From positions 4,898,001-4,962,000 of the forward strand of contig NZ_CP139976.1 in assembly GCF_034424625.1 (NCBI RefSeq): a stretch of 64,000 nt of DNA, written 5' to 3'. The stretch is from Janthinobacterium lividum (GTDB taxonomy: Bacteria; Pseudomonadota; Gammaproteobacteria; Burkholderiales; Burkholderiaceae_D). Both the position numbers and the translations under genes were made by a program. The notes below the pieces were generated by a model that was given only the letters and a program-made list of their open reading frames with translations, made no database searches and was not told the origin of the DNA. Shown here one piece after another: positions 38,032 through 45,776 of the stretch (positions within the stretch are counted from its first letter, which is position 1; the number at the start of each line of letters is the position of its first letter).

Positions 38032-39261
38032 CTACAGCACGGCCAGCGGGGATTCGGCGTCGCTGCGCTCGCCACCACGGGGGGCCGGGCGGGTGGACAC
38101 TTCGGACAGCAGCCGGTATTTCTCCACCAGCAGCTGGGCGTCGTTGTAGCTGGCCACGTCGTCTTCGCTCATGATGGCCGTGTACACCGCGTCGAGCACC
38201 GCAGAACTGACCTGCTTGACACCGGCGCGCATCAGGCGCTGGCGCAGGATATTGCGGCCGCTGTGGCGGCCGATCACGGTCTTCGACTCGGCGCCGAAGT
38301 TCTCCGCGCGCATGAATTCATACGTGAAGCGGTACTTCATCACGCCTTGCTGGTGCATGCCGGCCTCCGTGGCGAAGGCGTTGCGGCCGATGATGGGCTT
38401 GTGCAGCGGCACGCTCAACTGCAGGTAGTCGGCCACCAGCAGGCAGCTGTCGAGCAGCCGGTGGGTGACGATATCGTGGGTACAGTGCAGCTGGTCGCTC
38501 TTGTAGGTCAGCGCGGCGACCAGTTCTTCCATGCTGGCATTGCCGGCGCGTTCGCCGATGCCGCACATGGTCGTTTGCACCTCGTCGGCGCCCGCTTCGA
38601 TGCCGGCCAGGGAGTTGGCGACGGCCAGGCCCAGATCGTTGTGGCAATGCGATGAAATGCGCAGGTCCGGACCGACAAATTCGCGCAGCTGGCGCACCAG
38701 CGCATAGTATTCCGCCGGCAGGCAGCAGCCGACGGTGTCGGGCACGGCGATGGCCGTGATGCCGTGCGCAATGCCTTCGCTGATCAGCTGCTTCATGAAG
38801 GCCATGTCGCCGCGGGTGGCGTCTTCCAGCGCCAGCGAGATGTCGCGGAAGCCGACGGCCTTCGCATGTTCGATGGCCTCGATCGCTTCACGGATGATCT
38901 GTTCGCGGGTGACGCCGCGCTTGTACTTGATATGAATATCCGAACCGACCGAGGCCAGTTCGATCTGCGGATGGCTGGCATCGCTCATCGACTTGGCGCA
39001 GGCATCGATGTCCTCCTTGACGGCCCGCGCAAAGCCGCACGGCGTGGCGCGCGACAGGATGCGGCAGATCTCGCGGGTCGCTTCGAAATCGACCGGCGAC
39101 GAGGCCGGGAAGCCCGTCTCGATGGTATTGACGCCCAGGTGCTCGCTCGCTTCGGCGATCTTGATCTTCTGGTCGATCGCCAGGGCGTAGCCCGGCGCCT
39201 GTTCACCGTCGCGCAGCGTGGTGTCGAAAATGTTCACATGCCTTAATAGATTCATGTCCAT
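38032..39261 (-). CDS. Homocitrate/2-isopropylmalate synthase-like (DRE-TIM) enzyme
   Basis: A 409-residue acyl-CoA:2-oxo-acid Claisen-type synthase. FDTTLRDGEQAPG carries the catalytic Arg and metal Asp; SSHCHNDLGLAVANS holds the metal-binding HxH (HCHND); GERAGNASMEELV and 'EAGMHQQGV' follow. It lacks most of the C-terminal leucine-feedback domain of LeuA (about 510 residues), so it resembles NifV-type homocitrate synthase or phosphonomethylmalate synthase. First gene of the minus-strand array. AGGA precedes the ATG. It should condense acetyl-CoA with a 2-oxo acid to feed the LeuCD/LeuB-type steps. Confidence 0.9.
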   Translation of the reverse strand: MDMNLLRHVNIFDTTLRDGEQAPGYALAIDQKIKIAEASEHLGVNTIETGFPASSPVDFEATREICRILSRATPCGFARAVKEDIDACAKSMSDASHPQIELASVGSDIHIKYKRGVTREQIIREAIEAIEHAKAVGFRDISLALEDATRGDMAFMKQLISEGIAHGITAIAVPDTVGCCLPAEYYALVRQLREFVGPDLRISSHCHNDLGLAVANSLAGIEAGADEVQTTMCGIGERAGNASMEELVAALTYKSDQLHCTHDIVTHRLLDSCLLVADYLQLSVPLHKPIIGRNAFATEAGMHQQGVMKYRFTYEFMRAENFGAESKTVIGRHSGRNILRQRLMRAGVKQVSSAVLDAVYTAIMSEDDVASYNDAQLLVEKYRLLSEVSTRPAPRGGERSDAESPLAVL

Positions 39262-39616
39262 CGTCTGTCCTATGAAAAAACACTAAGGGTGGCGCTGCCA
39301 CTCGGGGACCGCCGCCTTGGCTGTCGGCCACGGCACACCAGCGAGCTTGCAAGACCGTTCTGCGGGAAGCGCGACGCCTGGATTTGACCTGGCACAAACG
39401 TTTCCTTGCGATAAAGACTACCGGAATCATGCAGGCGCGAAACCTGTCCGCCTCCTCACCTGTGGGCGCCCGCAGCTGTTGAGAGGAACAGCTAGTGTCG
39501 GCGCCTGCCGCTTGCTAAGGTGGCATGGCTGACTGAGGTCAACAGCGCAACGCGGGCGGCAGGAAGCGCTTTCGCACGAGGCCGGCGAGACCGGTAATTC
39601 TTAACAAGGGAGCGAT
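39262..39616. other. Divergent promoter region of the biosynthetic array
   Basis: This 355-bp gap separates the synthase gene (minus) from the citrate-synthase-like gene (plus). It must hold promoters for both. The only feature I can single out is the dyad at 39458-39477. I looked for a T-box or cobalamin-type riboswitch and saw no supporting motif. Confidence 0.6.
39458..39477. promoter_or_regulatory. Lux-box-like dyad
   Basis: ACCTGTGGGCGCCCGCAGCT matches the V. fischeri lux box at 13 of 20 positions. Its core CTGTGGGCGCCCGCAG is a 16-bp palindrome with a single mismatched pair. A further ACCTGT lies at 39442-39447. It is placed between the divergent synthase and citrate-synthase genes, so one regulator could control both directions. 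The GC-rich centre is weaker than at the luxI site. Confidence 0.35.
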
Positions 39617-40726
39617 ATGGAGCTGCACATAGGATTGGAAAACATCGCGATTGCCAACAGCGCAATCAGCTATGCGAACGGTGAAAAGGGTGAATTGATC
39701 TACCGCGGCTACTGGGCCGGCGAACTGGCACTGGATAAATCGTATGAAGAAGTGCTGCACCTGATACTGTTCGGTACCCTGCCGGATGCCGCCGAGCTGG
39801 CGCAGCTGCGCGCCAGGCTCGAAGCGCTGCGCGTGCTCGACAGTGCAACGACTGCGATGATCGCGGCCCTGCCGGCGCAGGCCAGCGACATGGCCGCCCT
39901 GCGCGCCGTGCTGTCCTGCCAGCCCATTGCCGGCGCCGACTGGCCGCCGACGCTGGACCAGGCGCTGGCCATCTTTGCCATCGCGCCGACGGTGATCGCG
40001 CACCGCTACCGCCTGAGCCAGAAGCTGGCGCCGGTGGCCCCGCGCGCCGGCCTGTCGCACATTGAAAACTATTTGTACATGCTGAGCGGCAAAGTACCGG
40101 ATCCGGACTTCGCGCGCGCGCTGTCCGCCTATCTGATCCTGTGCATCGACCACGACACCAACGCGTCCACGTTCGCGGCGCGGGTGGTGGCCTCGACCCA
40201 GGCCGATATCGTCTCGGCGGTCTGCGCCGCGATCGGTGCGCTGATTGGCCCGCTACATGGCGGCGCGCCGTCCAAGGTCGACGACCTGCTCGACGAGATC
40301 GGCAGCGCGGACCAGGCGCAGCGGGTCATCAGCGGCAAGCTGGAAAGAGGCGAACGCCTGATGGGTTTCGGACACCGCGTCTACAAGACCTGGGATCCGC
40401 GCGCGGCGGTGCTGAAGAAAGTGGCCACCAGCCTGCACGGCAAGGACCCCCTGCTCGACCTGAGCCTGGCCGTGGAAAAGACCGCCGTGGCCTTGCTGGA
40501 ACAGCACAAGCCGGGGCGCAACCTGTACCCGAACGTGGAGTTCTGGGCCGCCGCCGTGCTGCGCGCCGTCGGCGTGCCGAAGACCTTGTACACGCCGACC
40601 TTTTGCTGTACCCGCATCGCCGGCTGGTGCGCACATGTGCTGGAACAGGCGCAGGACAACCGCCTGATCCGGCCCAAAGCCGTCTACATTGGCGGACGTC
40701 CGGCCGCACCGGCGCAGCTGGACTGA
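39617..40726 (+). CDS. Citrate synthase-like protein (divergent active site)
   Basis: A 369-residue short-type citrate/2-methylcitrate synthase; AAGGGAG precedes the ATG. Catalytic histidines are recognisable in GPLHGGAPSK (H214) and MGFGHRVYK (H253), with LCIDHDTNASTFAARV also conserved. The catalytic Asp of the usual PN(V/T)DF motif is replaced by Glu (E308, YPNVEFWAA). It may therefore use a different acyl-CoA or 2-oxo acid from the housekeeping enzyme, or be slower. Divergent from the biosynthetic array and probably part of it. Confidence 0.88.
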   Translation: MELHIGLENIAIANSAISYANGEKGELIYRGYWAGELALDKSYEEVLHLILFGTLPDAAELAQLRARLEALRVLDSATTAMIAALPAQASDMAALRAVLSCQPIAGADWPPTLDQALAIFAIAPTVIAHRYRLSQKLAPVAPRAGLSHIENYLYMLSGKVPDPDFARALSAYLILCIDHDTNASTFAARVVASTQADIVSAVCAAIGALIGPLHGGAPSKVDDLLDEIGSADQAQRVISGKLERGERLMGFGHRVYKTWDPRAAVLKKVATSLHGKDPLLDLSLAVEKTAVALLEQHKPGRNLYPNVEFWAAAVLRAVGVPKTLYTPTFCCTRIAGWCAHVLEQAQDNRLIRPKAVYIGGRPAAPAQLD

Positions 40727-40739
40727 GGCAGCCGCGGCG

Positions 40740-40766
40740 ACCTGGCGGTGCGGCGCACCGCCAGGT
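40740..40766. terminator. Hairpin between convergent genes
   Basis: ACCTGGCGGTGC / GCACCGCCAGGT forms a perfect 12-bp stem with a GGC loop, placed between the convergent stops of the citrate-synthase-like gene and the PEBP gene. Neither side has a long T run, but the stem is strong. Confidence 0.6.
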
Positions 40767-40772
40767 GCGGCC

Positions 40773-41312
40773 TTAACGGCTATAGCTGGTGCGTAAGACA
40801 GCCGTGCCAAGACGATTGGCGCCAAGCATGAAACCGATCATGGCCGGCGAGGCATCGGCGGGCACGCCCAGTTTGTCCGTCTTCAAGGCATGCAGCGTGA
40901 AGATGTACTGGTGCGGCTTGTCGCCTGGTGGCGGGCAGGCGCCGCCGAAATCGTTGCTGCCGAAATCGTTGCGGGCCTGCTTGCTGCCGTCGGCCAGGCT
41001 CGCCTGCTTGCCGATGCCAGCCGGCAAGCCTGTCGCGCCAGCCGGAATGTCGTAGATGACCCAGTGCCACCAGCCGCTGCCGGTCGGCGCATCGGGATCA
41101 AAAACGGTGACGGCAAAGCTCTTGGTGCCTGCGGGCGCGTCGGCCCAGGACAGTTCCGGCGAGCGGTTGCCGCCGCTGCAGCCGAAACCGGCGTAGACCT
41201 GGGCATTGCCGAGCGGTGCGCCGGCCTGCAAGTCCCGGCTTTTCAACTCGAATGCCTGCGTGCCCGAACACACACCTGCGGAGAACAACATCATGAATAG
41301 CAGCTTGCGCAT
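40773..41312 (-). CDS. YbhB/YbcL family (PEBP / Raf-kinase-inhibitor-like) protein
   Basis: A 179-residue exported protein. Signal peptide LLFMMLFSAGVCSGTQA, then the PEBP core: 'CSGGNRSPELSWADAPAGTKSFAVTVFDPDAPTGSGWWHWVIYDIPA' and 'GGACPPPGDKPHQYIFTLHAL', containing the anion-binding DPDAP and GxPHxY-like motifs. Start 41312 has GGAGG upstream. Bacterial members are periplasmic and of unclear role. An in-frame extension to 41609 lies upstream of the ribosome site and is rejected. Confidence 0.88.
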   Translation of the reverse strand: MRKLLFMMLFSAGVCSGTQAFELKSRDLQAGAPLGNAQVYAGFGCSGGNRSPELSWADAPAGTKSFAVTVFDPDAPTGSGWWHWVIYDIPAGATGLPAGIGKQASLADGSKQARNDFGSNDFGGACPPPGDKPHQYIFTLHALKTDKLGVPADASPAMIGFMLGANRLGTAVLRTSYSR

Positions 41313-41394
41313 CTTACCTCCGGTTATGTTAAACAACGCAGGAAGTGTAGGCCAGGCCAGCAAGCCGAAACGCTCGATATGCATCGCCAATCGC

Positions 41395-42237
41395 TCAGGC
41401 GCCCGCCACGGCGGAAGGGTCGACGCCGAAGCGCCTGGCGAAGGCGCGCGAAAAGCTGGGCACGGAACGATAGCCGCAGGCGCCCGCCACTGCCTTGACG
41501 GGGCGGCGCGTGGTCTGCAGCAGCGCCAGGCCCGCATGCAGGCGCACATCGAGCAGCAGCGCGCGGAACGAGGTGCCTTCCTCGTGCAAGTGGCGTCGCA
41601 AGGTGGCACTGCTCATCTGCAGCTGCTGTTCCACGTGTGCCGACTTCCAGTCCTGCGCGGGCGCCGCGGCGATCATCAGGCGCACGCGCGCGGCGGTGGA
41701 CGGATCGTGGGCCATGAGAAAAGCCCTGTGGCCCAGGCGCGCCAGCGCCACCAGCAGGCCCAGCGCCAGGTAATCGGTCATCAGCGGGTCTTGCGCATCC
41801 GCTTCCAGATAGGCGCGCAGGGGCATCACGATGGCTTCGAGCGCGCCGACCGAGATGCTGGCGGCGTGCGCGGGCCCGCTACCGGCGCCGGCGTGCGGAC
41901 CGAGCAGGCTGCGCGCCAATTCCACCACATGCCAGGGAAACGCCAATGCCAGGGCGCGGTAGGGGCCATCGCGATCCGGCGTGTTTTCCACGTCAAATTG
42001 CAAGGCGCGGTGGACCAGCAGGAAATCGCCGGCTCCGCAGTCGAGCTGCACATCGCCGCAGCGCAGGCCTTTTTTGCCTTGCAGCGGCACCAGCAGCAAC
42101 GGCATGTCGCACGCCACGGCCTGCAGGCGGTAAGCATGCACCGCCACGATGGTGACGGTAGCACTGGCAGCGCCGTCAAAACGCGCCGCCAGGGGATCGA
42201 GGGGCTGCGATAACAGCCAGGACAGATCGGAATGCAC
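41395..42237 (-). CDS. AraC family transcriptional regulator
   Basis: About 280 residues: an N-terminal cupin-like ligand domain of the AraC_N type ('PLLLVPLQGKKGLRCGDVQLDCGAGDFLLV') and a C-terminal double helix-turn-helix ('QLQMSSATLRRHLHEEGTSFRALLLDVRL' and 'VKAVAGACGYRSVPSFSRAFARRFG'). The start is uncertain: GTG at 42237 sits three bases after GGGAGG, while upstream ATGs at 42312 and 42369 lack sites. It may regulate the neighbouring genes, but no target site is visible. Confidence 0.85.
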   Translation of the reverse strand: MHSDLSWLLSQPLDPLAARFDGAASATVTIVAVHAYRLQAVACDMPLLLVPLQGKKGLRCGDVQLDCGAGDFLLVHRALQFDVENTPDRDGPYRALALAFPWHVVELARSLLGPHAGAGSGPAHAASISVGALEAIVMPLRAYLEADAQDPLMTDYLALGLLVALARLGHRAFLMAHDPSTAARVRLMIAAAPAQDWKSAHVEQQLQMSSATLRRHLHEEGTSFRALLLDVRLHAGLALLQTTRRPVKAVAGACGYRSVPSFSRAFARRFGVDPSAVAGA

Positions 42238-42693
42238 GTGCCTCCCTGATGAAATATGCGGGCGATTTCCCCGGCGGGAATGCGCACCATCGGAAATGCG
42301 CCGCCATTGCATGCATTGCAATTTACACGAAATATCACAATAAGGAAATATTATCCCTATATACGCCACGGCCAGTCGCTGCGCAAATTGGTATTAGCCG
42401 ATGCCGCCCATTATATTGCCAGCCCCGCAGGGAAAGATATTCGCGCACAGCCACATGCGCCACTCCCGTGGAAACCGAAATAAATACAGTGTTTTATTTA
42501 ATAACATAAATTCCGATACAAAATATTGAATTTTGAAAAGAACAACATCTAAAATTTGATAAATTACAGCAAGATAAATCAGAAGCACAGCGACATCACG
42601 CTTTTGAACAATATCGTTGCGTATCAAATAGAGCAAATGGATGTCAAGATAGTTAATAATTAAATATTATATTTATTGAGAAAGAGTTTCTAT
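42238..42693. other. AT-rich divergent region between araC-type and luxR-type genes
   Basis: About 456 bp with no gene called. The 200 bp before the luxR gene are strongly AT-rich, so they probably hold its promoter. I found no convincing lux box here, so the LuxR does not obviously autoregulate. Confidence 0.55.
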
Positions 42694-43404
42694 ATGCTTC
42701 AGCCTCTGAGTAAATTTGAAAATTTGTTGCAATGCAAAAGCTTTGCCGATTTACACAAGAAAACCTCGGGTATCGTGCAAGAACTGGGATTTGAGCATTT
42801 TCTGTTTGGCTTGCGCATGGAAATAGTCGGACAGCCAACGGAAGACTTCGTGCTGAGCGGCTACCCCGAGCGGTGGTGGGAAGCCTACCAGGAGCATGAT
42901 TTCGACCGCATCGATCCCATCGTCGCGCACTGTAAGACCAGCCACCGCCCGTTGCTGTGGGAACGCGAACAGTATTCGAATGCGTATGCGGCGGCCATGT
43001 TTGAAGAAGCCGCCATGTTTGGCATCCGCAGCGGCGTCAGCGTGCCTTTGCACGGCAGCGTGCGCCGCGAATTCGGCCTGCTCAGCCTGGCTTCCGACGA
43101 TGCCTGCATCGATGGCTACACGGAACAGATCCTGGGCCAAAGCCAGCTGCTGGCCAGCTTCCTGTACGAAGCCGTACAAAAAATTGCCGCAAAACAGCTC
43201 AACGTCCTCTCCCCCACCCTCACGCCGCGCGAGCATGAATGCATACGCTGGGCCGCAGCCGGCAAATCGACGTGGGAAATCTCATGCATCCTGAAGACGT
43301 CGGAACGCACCATCTACTTCCACATCTGCAATGTGATGGCCAAATTGAATGTCGTCAATCGGCAACAGGCGATCGCCAAAGGCATGGCGCTGGGACTGAT
43401 CTGA
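42694..43404 (+). CDS. LuxR-type AHL receptor/transcription regulator
   Basis: A 236-residue quorum-sensing regulator. The autoinducer domain has the six conserved positions: W61 or W62, Y65, D74, P75, W89 and G114 (PERWWEAYQEHDFDRIDP, PLLWERE, GIRSGVSVPLHG). The C-terminal HTH is LTPREHECIRWAAAGKSTWE...TSERTIYFHICNVMAKLNV, with E180 and G190 in place. ATG at 42694 chosen; a TTG 18 bp upstream is possible. There is no luxI next door. The only luxI in the window is 24 kb away across the biosynthetic array, and it carries a lux box. Confidence 0.92.
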   Translation: MLQPLSKFENLLQCKSFADLHKKTSGIVQELGFEHFLFGLRMEIVGQPTEDFVLSGYPERWWEAYQEHDFDRIDPIVAHCKTSHRPLLWEREQYSNAYAAAMFEEAAMFGIRSGVSVPLHGSVRREFGLLSLASDDACIDGYTEQILGQSQLLASFLYEAVQKIAAKQLNVLSPTLTPREHECIRWAAAGKSTWEISCILKTSERTIYFHICNVMAKLNVVNRQQAIAKGMALGLI

Positions 43405-43528
43405 GCCATCGCTCACGGGCCGGCATGGCGCAGCGCGCCGGCAACGTGATCCCCCTCGCCATGCGGCGAGCGGAACGGCAGGTCCGCTGTTAACAAGAGC
43501 TCCCCTACACTTTCACTTCAAGGCGCGT

Positions 43529-44575
43529 ATGAATTTTCAAGTACATCTCCAGCCCAGCGGCCAGCACTTTCCTTGCGAAGCAGAGGAAACCATTCTGGAG
43601 GCGGCACTGCGTGCGGGGGTCGGCCTGCCTTACAGCTGCAGAAATGGCAGCTGCGGCGCCTGCGCGGCAACCATCGCGGGCGGAACCGTAGCGTACCCGG
43701 GCGCGGCACCGCGCGCGCTGACGCCGGAGCAGGCCGCGCGCGGCGTCTGCCTGCCCTGCTGCGCCATTGCCTGCACCGATGTGCTGCTTGAGGCCAGCGA
43801 GGTGGCCGGCAATGGCGACTTTCCGGTACGCAAAATGCCTTGCCGCGTCAGCGCGATGCAAAAGCTCGCGCCGGACGTCATGCAGCTCACGCTGCAGCTG
43901 GCGGCCGGCCTGCAATACCGCGCGGGCCAGTACGTCGATTTCATGTTGCGTGACGGGACACGGCGCAGTTACAGCGTGGCCAATGCGCCCGACCAGACAG
44001 GCGCGCTGACCCTGCATATCCGCCACATCTCCGGCGGCCGGTTCAGCGAACAAGTGTTTCGCGCGATGCAGGAACGCGACATCCTGCGCCTTGAAGGTCC
44101 GCATGGCAGCTTTTTCCTGCACGAGGATTCGGACAAACCGATGCTGCTGCTGGCGACGGGCACCGGCTTTGCCCCGCTCAAGGCCATGGTCGAACAGTTG
44201 ATCGCGCTCGAATTGCCACGTCCGATGGTGCTGTACTGGGGTGGACGGCGGCCGCATGACCTGTATATGGATGGCTTGTGCCGCGAATGGGCTGCGCGGC
44301 TGCCGCATTTCCGCTATGTGCCGGTGCTCTCCGCGCCTCTCGCCGAGGATGGCTGGCAAGGCCGCGTCGGCCATGCGGACCGTGCCGCGATCGCCGACTT
44401 TCCCGACCTGTCCGCTCACCAGGTGTACGCCTGCGGCGCGCCCGCCATGGTGGAAAGCGCGCGCCGCGATTGCGTGCGGTTGTGCCAGCTGCCGGAAGAC
44501 GAGTTCTATGCCGACATCTTTGTTTCGCCGCAAGAAAAGAAACAGGCCACTCCGCAGAGTGGCCTGCGCCCTTGA
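43529..44575 (+). CDS. Ferredoxin-fused NAD(P)H oxidoreductase (AscD/phenol-hydroxylase reductase type)
   Basis: A 348-residue flavo-iron-sulfur reductase. An N-terminal plant-type [2Fe-2S] domain (CRNGSCGACAATI ... CLPCC, residues ~37-80) is followed by the FAD domain (RSYSVANAP) and the NAD domain (LLATGTGFAPLKAM ... YACGAPAMVE), ending in FYADIF. It passes electrons from NAD(P)H to an oxygenase or dehydratase. No oxygenase is adjacent, so the HDO at 35326 or the ferredoxin at 30309 are conceivable partners. The last ~14 residues (QEKKQATPQSGLRP) are encoded by the duplicated tRNA-terminator hairpin, so the original C-terminus was probably altered by the insertion. Confidence 0.9.
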   Translation: MNFQVHLQPSGQHFPCEAEETILEAALRAGVGLPYSCRNGSCGACAATIAGGTVAYPGAAPRALTPEQAARGVCLPCCAIACTDVLLEASEVAGNGDFPVRKMPCRVSAMQKLAPDVMQLTLQLAAGLQYRAGQYVDFMLRDGTRRSYSVANAPDQTGALTLHIRHISGGRFSEQVFRAMQERDILRLEGPHGSFFLHEDSDKPMLLLATGTGFAPLKAMVEQLIALELPRPMVLYWGGRRPHDLYMDGLCREWAARLPHFRYVPVLSAPLAEDGWQGRVGHADRAAIADFPDLSAHQVYACGAPAMVESARRDCVRLCQLPEDEFYADIFVSPQEKKQATPQSGLRP

Positions 44576-44605
44576 ATCCAATGCGCGCGGCGAAAAGATG
44601 CGCAC
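44533..44605 (-). repeat. Decayed second copy of the tRNA-Pro 3' end and terminator
   Basis: On the minus strand this segment repeats the sequence at 45549-45621: the 3' part of tRNA-Pro (decayed), the spacer TTGGATTCAAGG, and the hairpin AGGCCACTC/GAGTGGCCT followed by GTTTCTTTTC. The two copies are exactly 1016 bp apart (hairpins at 44544 and 45560). Direct repeats of a tRNA 3' end are the usual trace of site-specific integration. Confidence 0.65.
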
Positions 44606-45203
44606 TGTTAGGTTGCACCGAACTCTGACCGGGAATTTGCATTGAATTCCGACCCGCTCAGGTATGTAACGGTCAGGCGGATCGGAGCCGGGTTTTCCTT
44701 CCTTTTGCGAGGGCTTGAGTCGAGCTGTTTGTTCGTTTGCTCGCAGAATTGACCCACTCTGTTTGACCCGCCTTCCACCGCCTGGCAAACGCTGCCACGC
44801 GGTCGTATGACCCTGCATAGCCCAGCTCTTTCAGGTCCTCATGGATCTGCTTCAAATTGCGCCGCTGCTTACGCGGCTTAGTCGTCTCGGCCTTGAGCCA
44901 CCCGGATAGCTGCACCGAGTATTTGTCTAATCCGCTAACTGATCGCCGCTCCACATAGGAGGGCTCAGTGGTTTCCGAGCGCAGATAGCGTCGGACGGTA
45001 TTGCGTGAGATATCCAGTCGCCTGGCGATTTCTCGTATTGGGATCTGGTCACGAAGGTGCCAGCGTCGAATGATACCGCGTAGAGCCACGTTGATCACTC
45101 CGATCTCCTGCCGATAAGACAGGTGGAATTGTGCTACTGACGTGGGTCGGATTCCGTTGCAAATTCGTGGGGAAAGTGGATCAATTTTCAGTGCAACTTA
45201 ACA
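44606..45203 (-). mobile_element. Internally deleted IS21-family element with both ends
   Basis: The 598-bp segment starts TGTTAGGTTGCACCGAA and ends (read on the minus strand) TGTTAAGTTGCACTGAA. The similarity continues inward through GAATTTGCA...GAATTCCGACCC, giving long imperfect terminal inverted repeats with TG...CA ends. Inside is only the N-terminal fragment of the IstA transposase, and istB is missing. No target-site duplication is visible. Non-autonomous, MITE-like derivative. Confidence 0.75.
44673..45098 (-). pseudogene. istA: IS21 transposase IstA, N-terminal fragment
   Basis: A 141-codon ORF: residues 1 to about 115 match the start of IstA (INVALRGIIRRWHLRDQIPIREIARRLDISRNTVRRYL, then SYDRVAAFARRWK). 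It then runs into unrelated codons (VNSASKRTNSS...). Full IstA has about 500 residues including the DDE catalytic domain, which is absent. Hence a deletion relic, not a working transposase. It keeps the HTH DNA-binding region. Confidence 0.85.
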
Positions 45204-45299
45204 GAATGTCTCTATTTTCCGAATTTGGCCTGCCCAGAGAATAACATTTTGTCTAGCTGGAAAATACACGAAATCTCACTCGCCGGTGACATGAACCAG

Positions 45300-45480
45300 G
45301 ATGTGCCGAAAGGCGGGGCTCCACGAGGACTTAAAAAAGTTGGGGTTCGATGGGGGGCTTACGACAGGGTCGCGGCGTTCGCGAGGACATGGAGGGGCGT
45401 CAAGTAGGCCTGGTCAATTCGGCCAGCAAACAAACATGCTCGGGCCTGGGAAAGAATCGTCAGTAGGAAAAACCTGTTTC
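45300..45480 (+). pseudogene. Second, degraded copy of the deleted IstA fragment
   Basis: Translating the plus strand in two frames gives HEDLKKLGFDGG, AYDRVAAFARTWRG and QFGQQTN..GPGKESS, which align with HEDLKELGYAGSYDRVAAFARRWK and VNSASKRTN..ALAKGRK of the fragment at 44673-45098. It is frameshifted and in opposite orientation. Because the match crosses the deletion junction of the first copy, both descend from the same deleted element. Confidence 0.65.
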
Positions 45481-45550
45481 AACCCATGCCAAATGATTGC
45501 AAACAAGCCCATGTTTTCGTAGGGGTAAATGCAGGGATAAAAACTCTCAC

Positions 45551-45581
45551 CAAAGAAAAAGGCCACTCCGAAGAGTGGCCT
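45551..45581 (-). terminator. Intrinsic terminator of tRNA-Pro
   Basis: Read on the minus strand: AGGCCACTC, loop TTCG, GAGTGGCCT, then TTTTCTTTG. A 9-bp stem with a UUCG tetraloop followed by a T tract is a textbook Rho-independent terminator. It lies 17 bp after the CCA end of the tRNA. Confidence 0.9.
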
Positions 45582-45597
45582 AAGTCCTTGAATCTAA

Positions 45598-45674
45598 TGG
45601 TCGGGGCGAGAAGATTCGAACTTCCGACCCCATGCACCCCATGCATGTACGCTACCAGGCTGCGCTACGCCCCG
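45598..45674 (-). tRNA. tRNA-Pro (anticodon GGG)
   Basis: A 77-nt cloverleaf on the minus strand: acceptor CGGGGCG/CGCCCCG, D-arm GCGCAGCCTGGTAGCGT, anticodon stem CATGC/GCATG enclosing the loop ATGGGGT (anticodon GGG), T-arm with GTTCGAATC, and an encoded CCA end. It closely resembles E. coli tRNA-Pro(GGG). Its 3' end is also the unit repeated at 44533-44605. Confidence 0.95.
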
Positions 45675-45776
45675 ACGAGGTGGGAATTATAGCAGAGCCT
45701 TTTAGGTTTTTGCCATGCTTTGCGCATGATTCATATCAAACTGCGCAAACTTTTTTACACGGCTCAGCCAACTGCC

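Noticed and set aside
39262..39616. Riboswitch or leucine attenuator ahead of the synthase gene
   Set aside because: No Leu-codon-rich leader peptide, T-box, or cobalamin/SAM motif could be found on the minus strand.
44544..44565. Hairpin read as the intrinsic terminator of the ferredoxin reductase
   Set aside because: It lies inside the coding end, and the T-rich tail is on the minus strand only. It matches the tRNA-Pro terminator, so it is a displaced copy.
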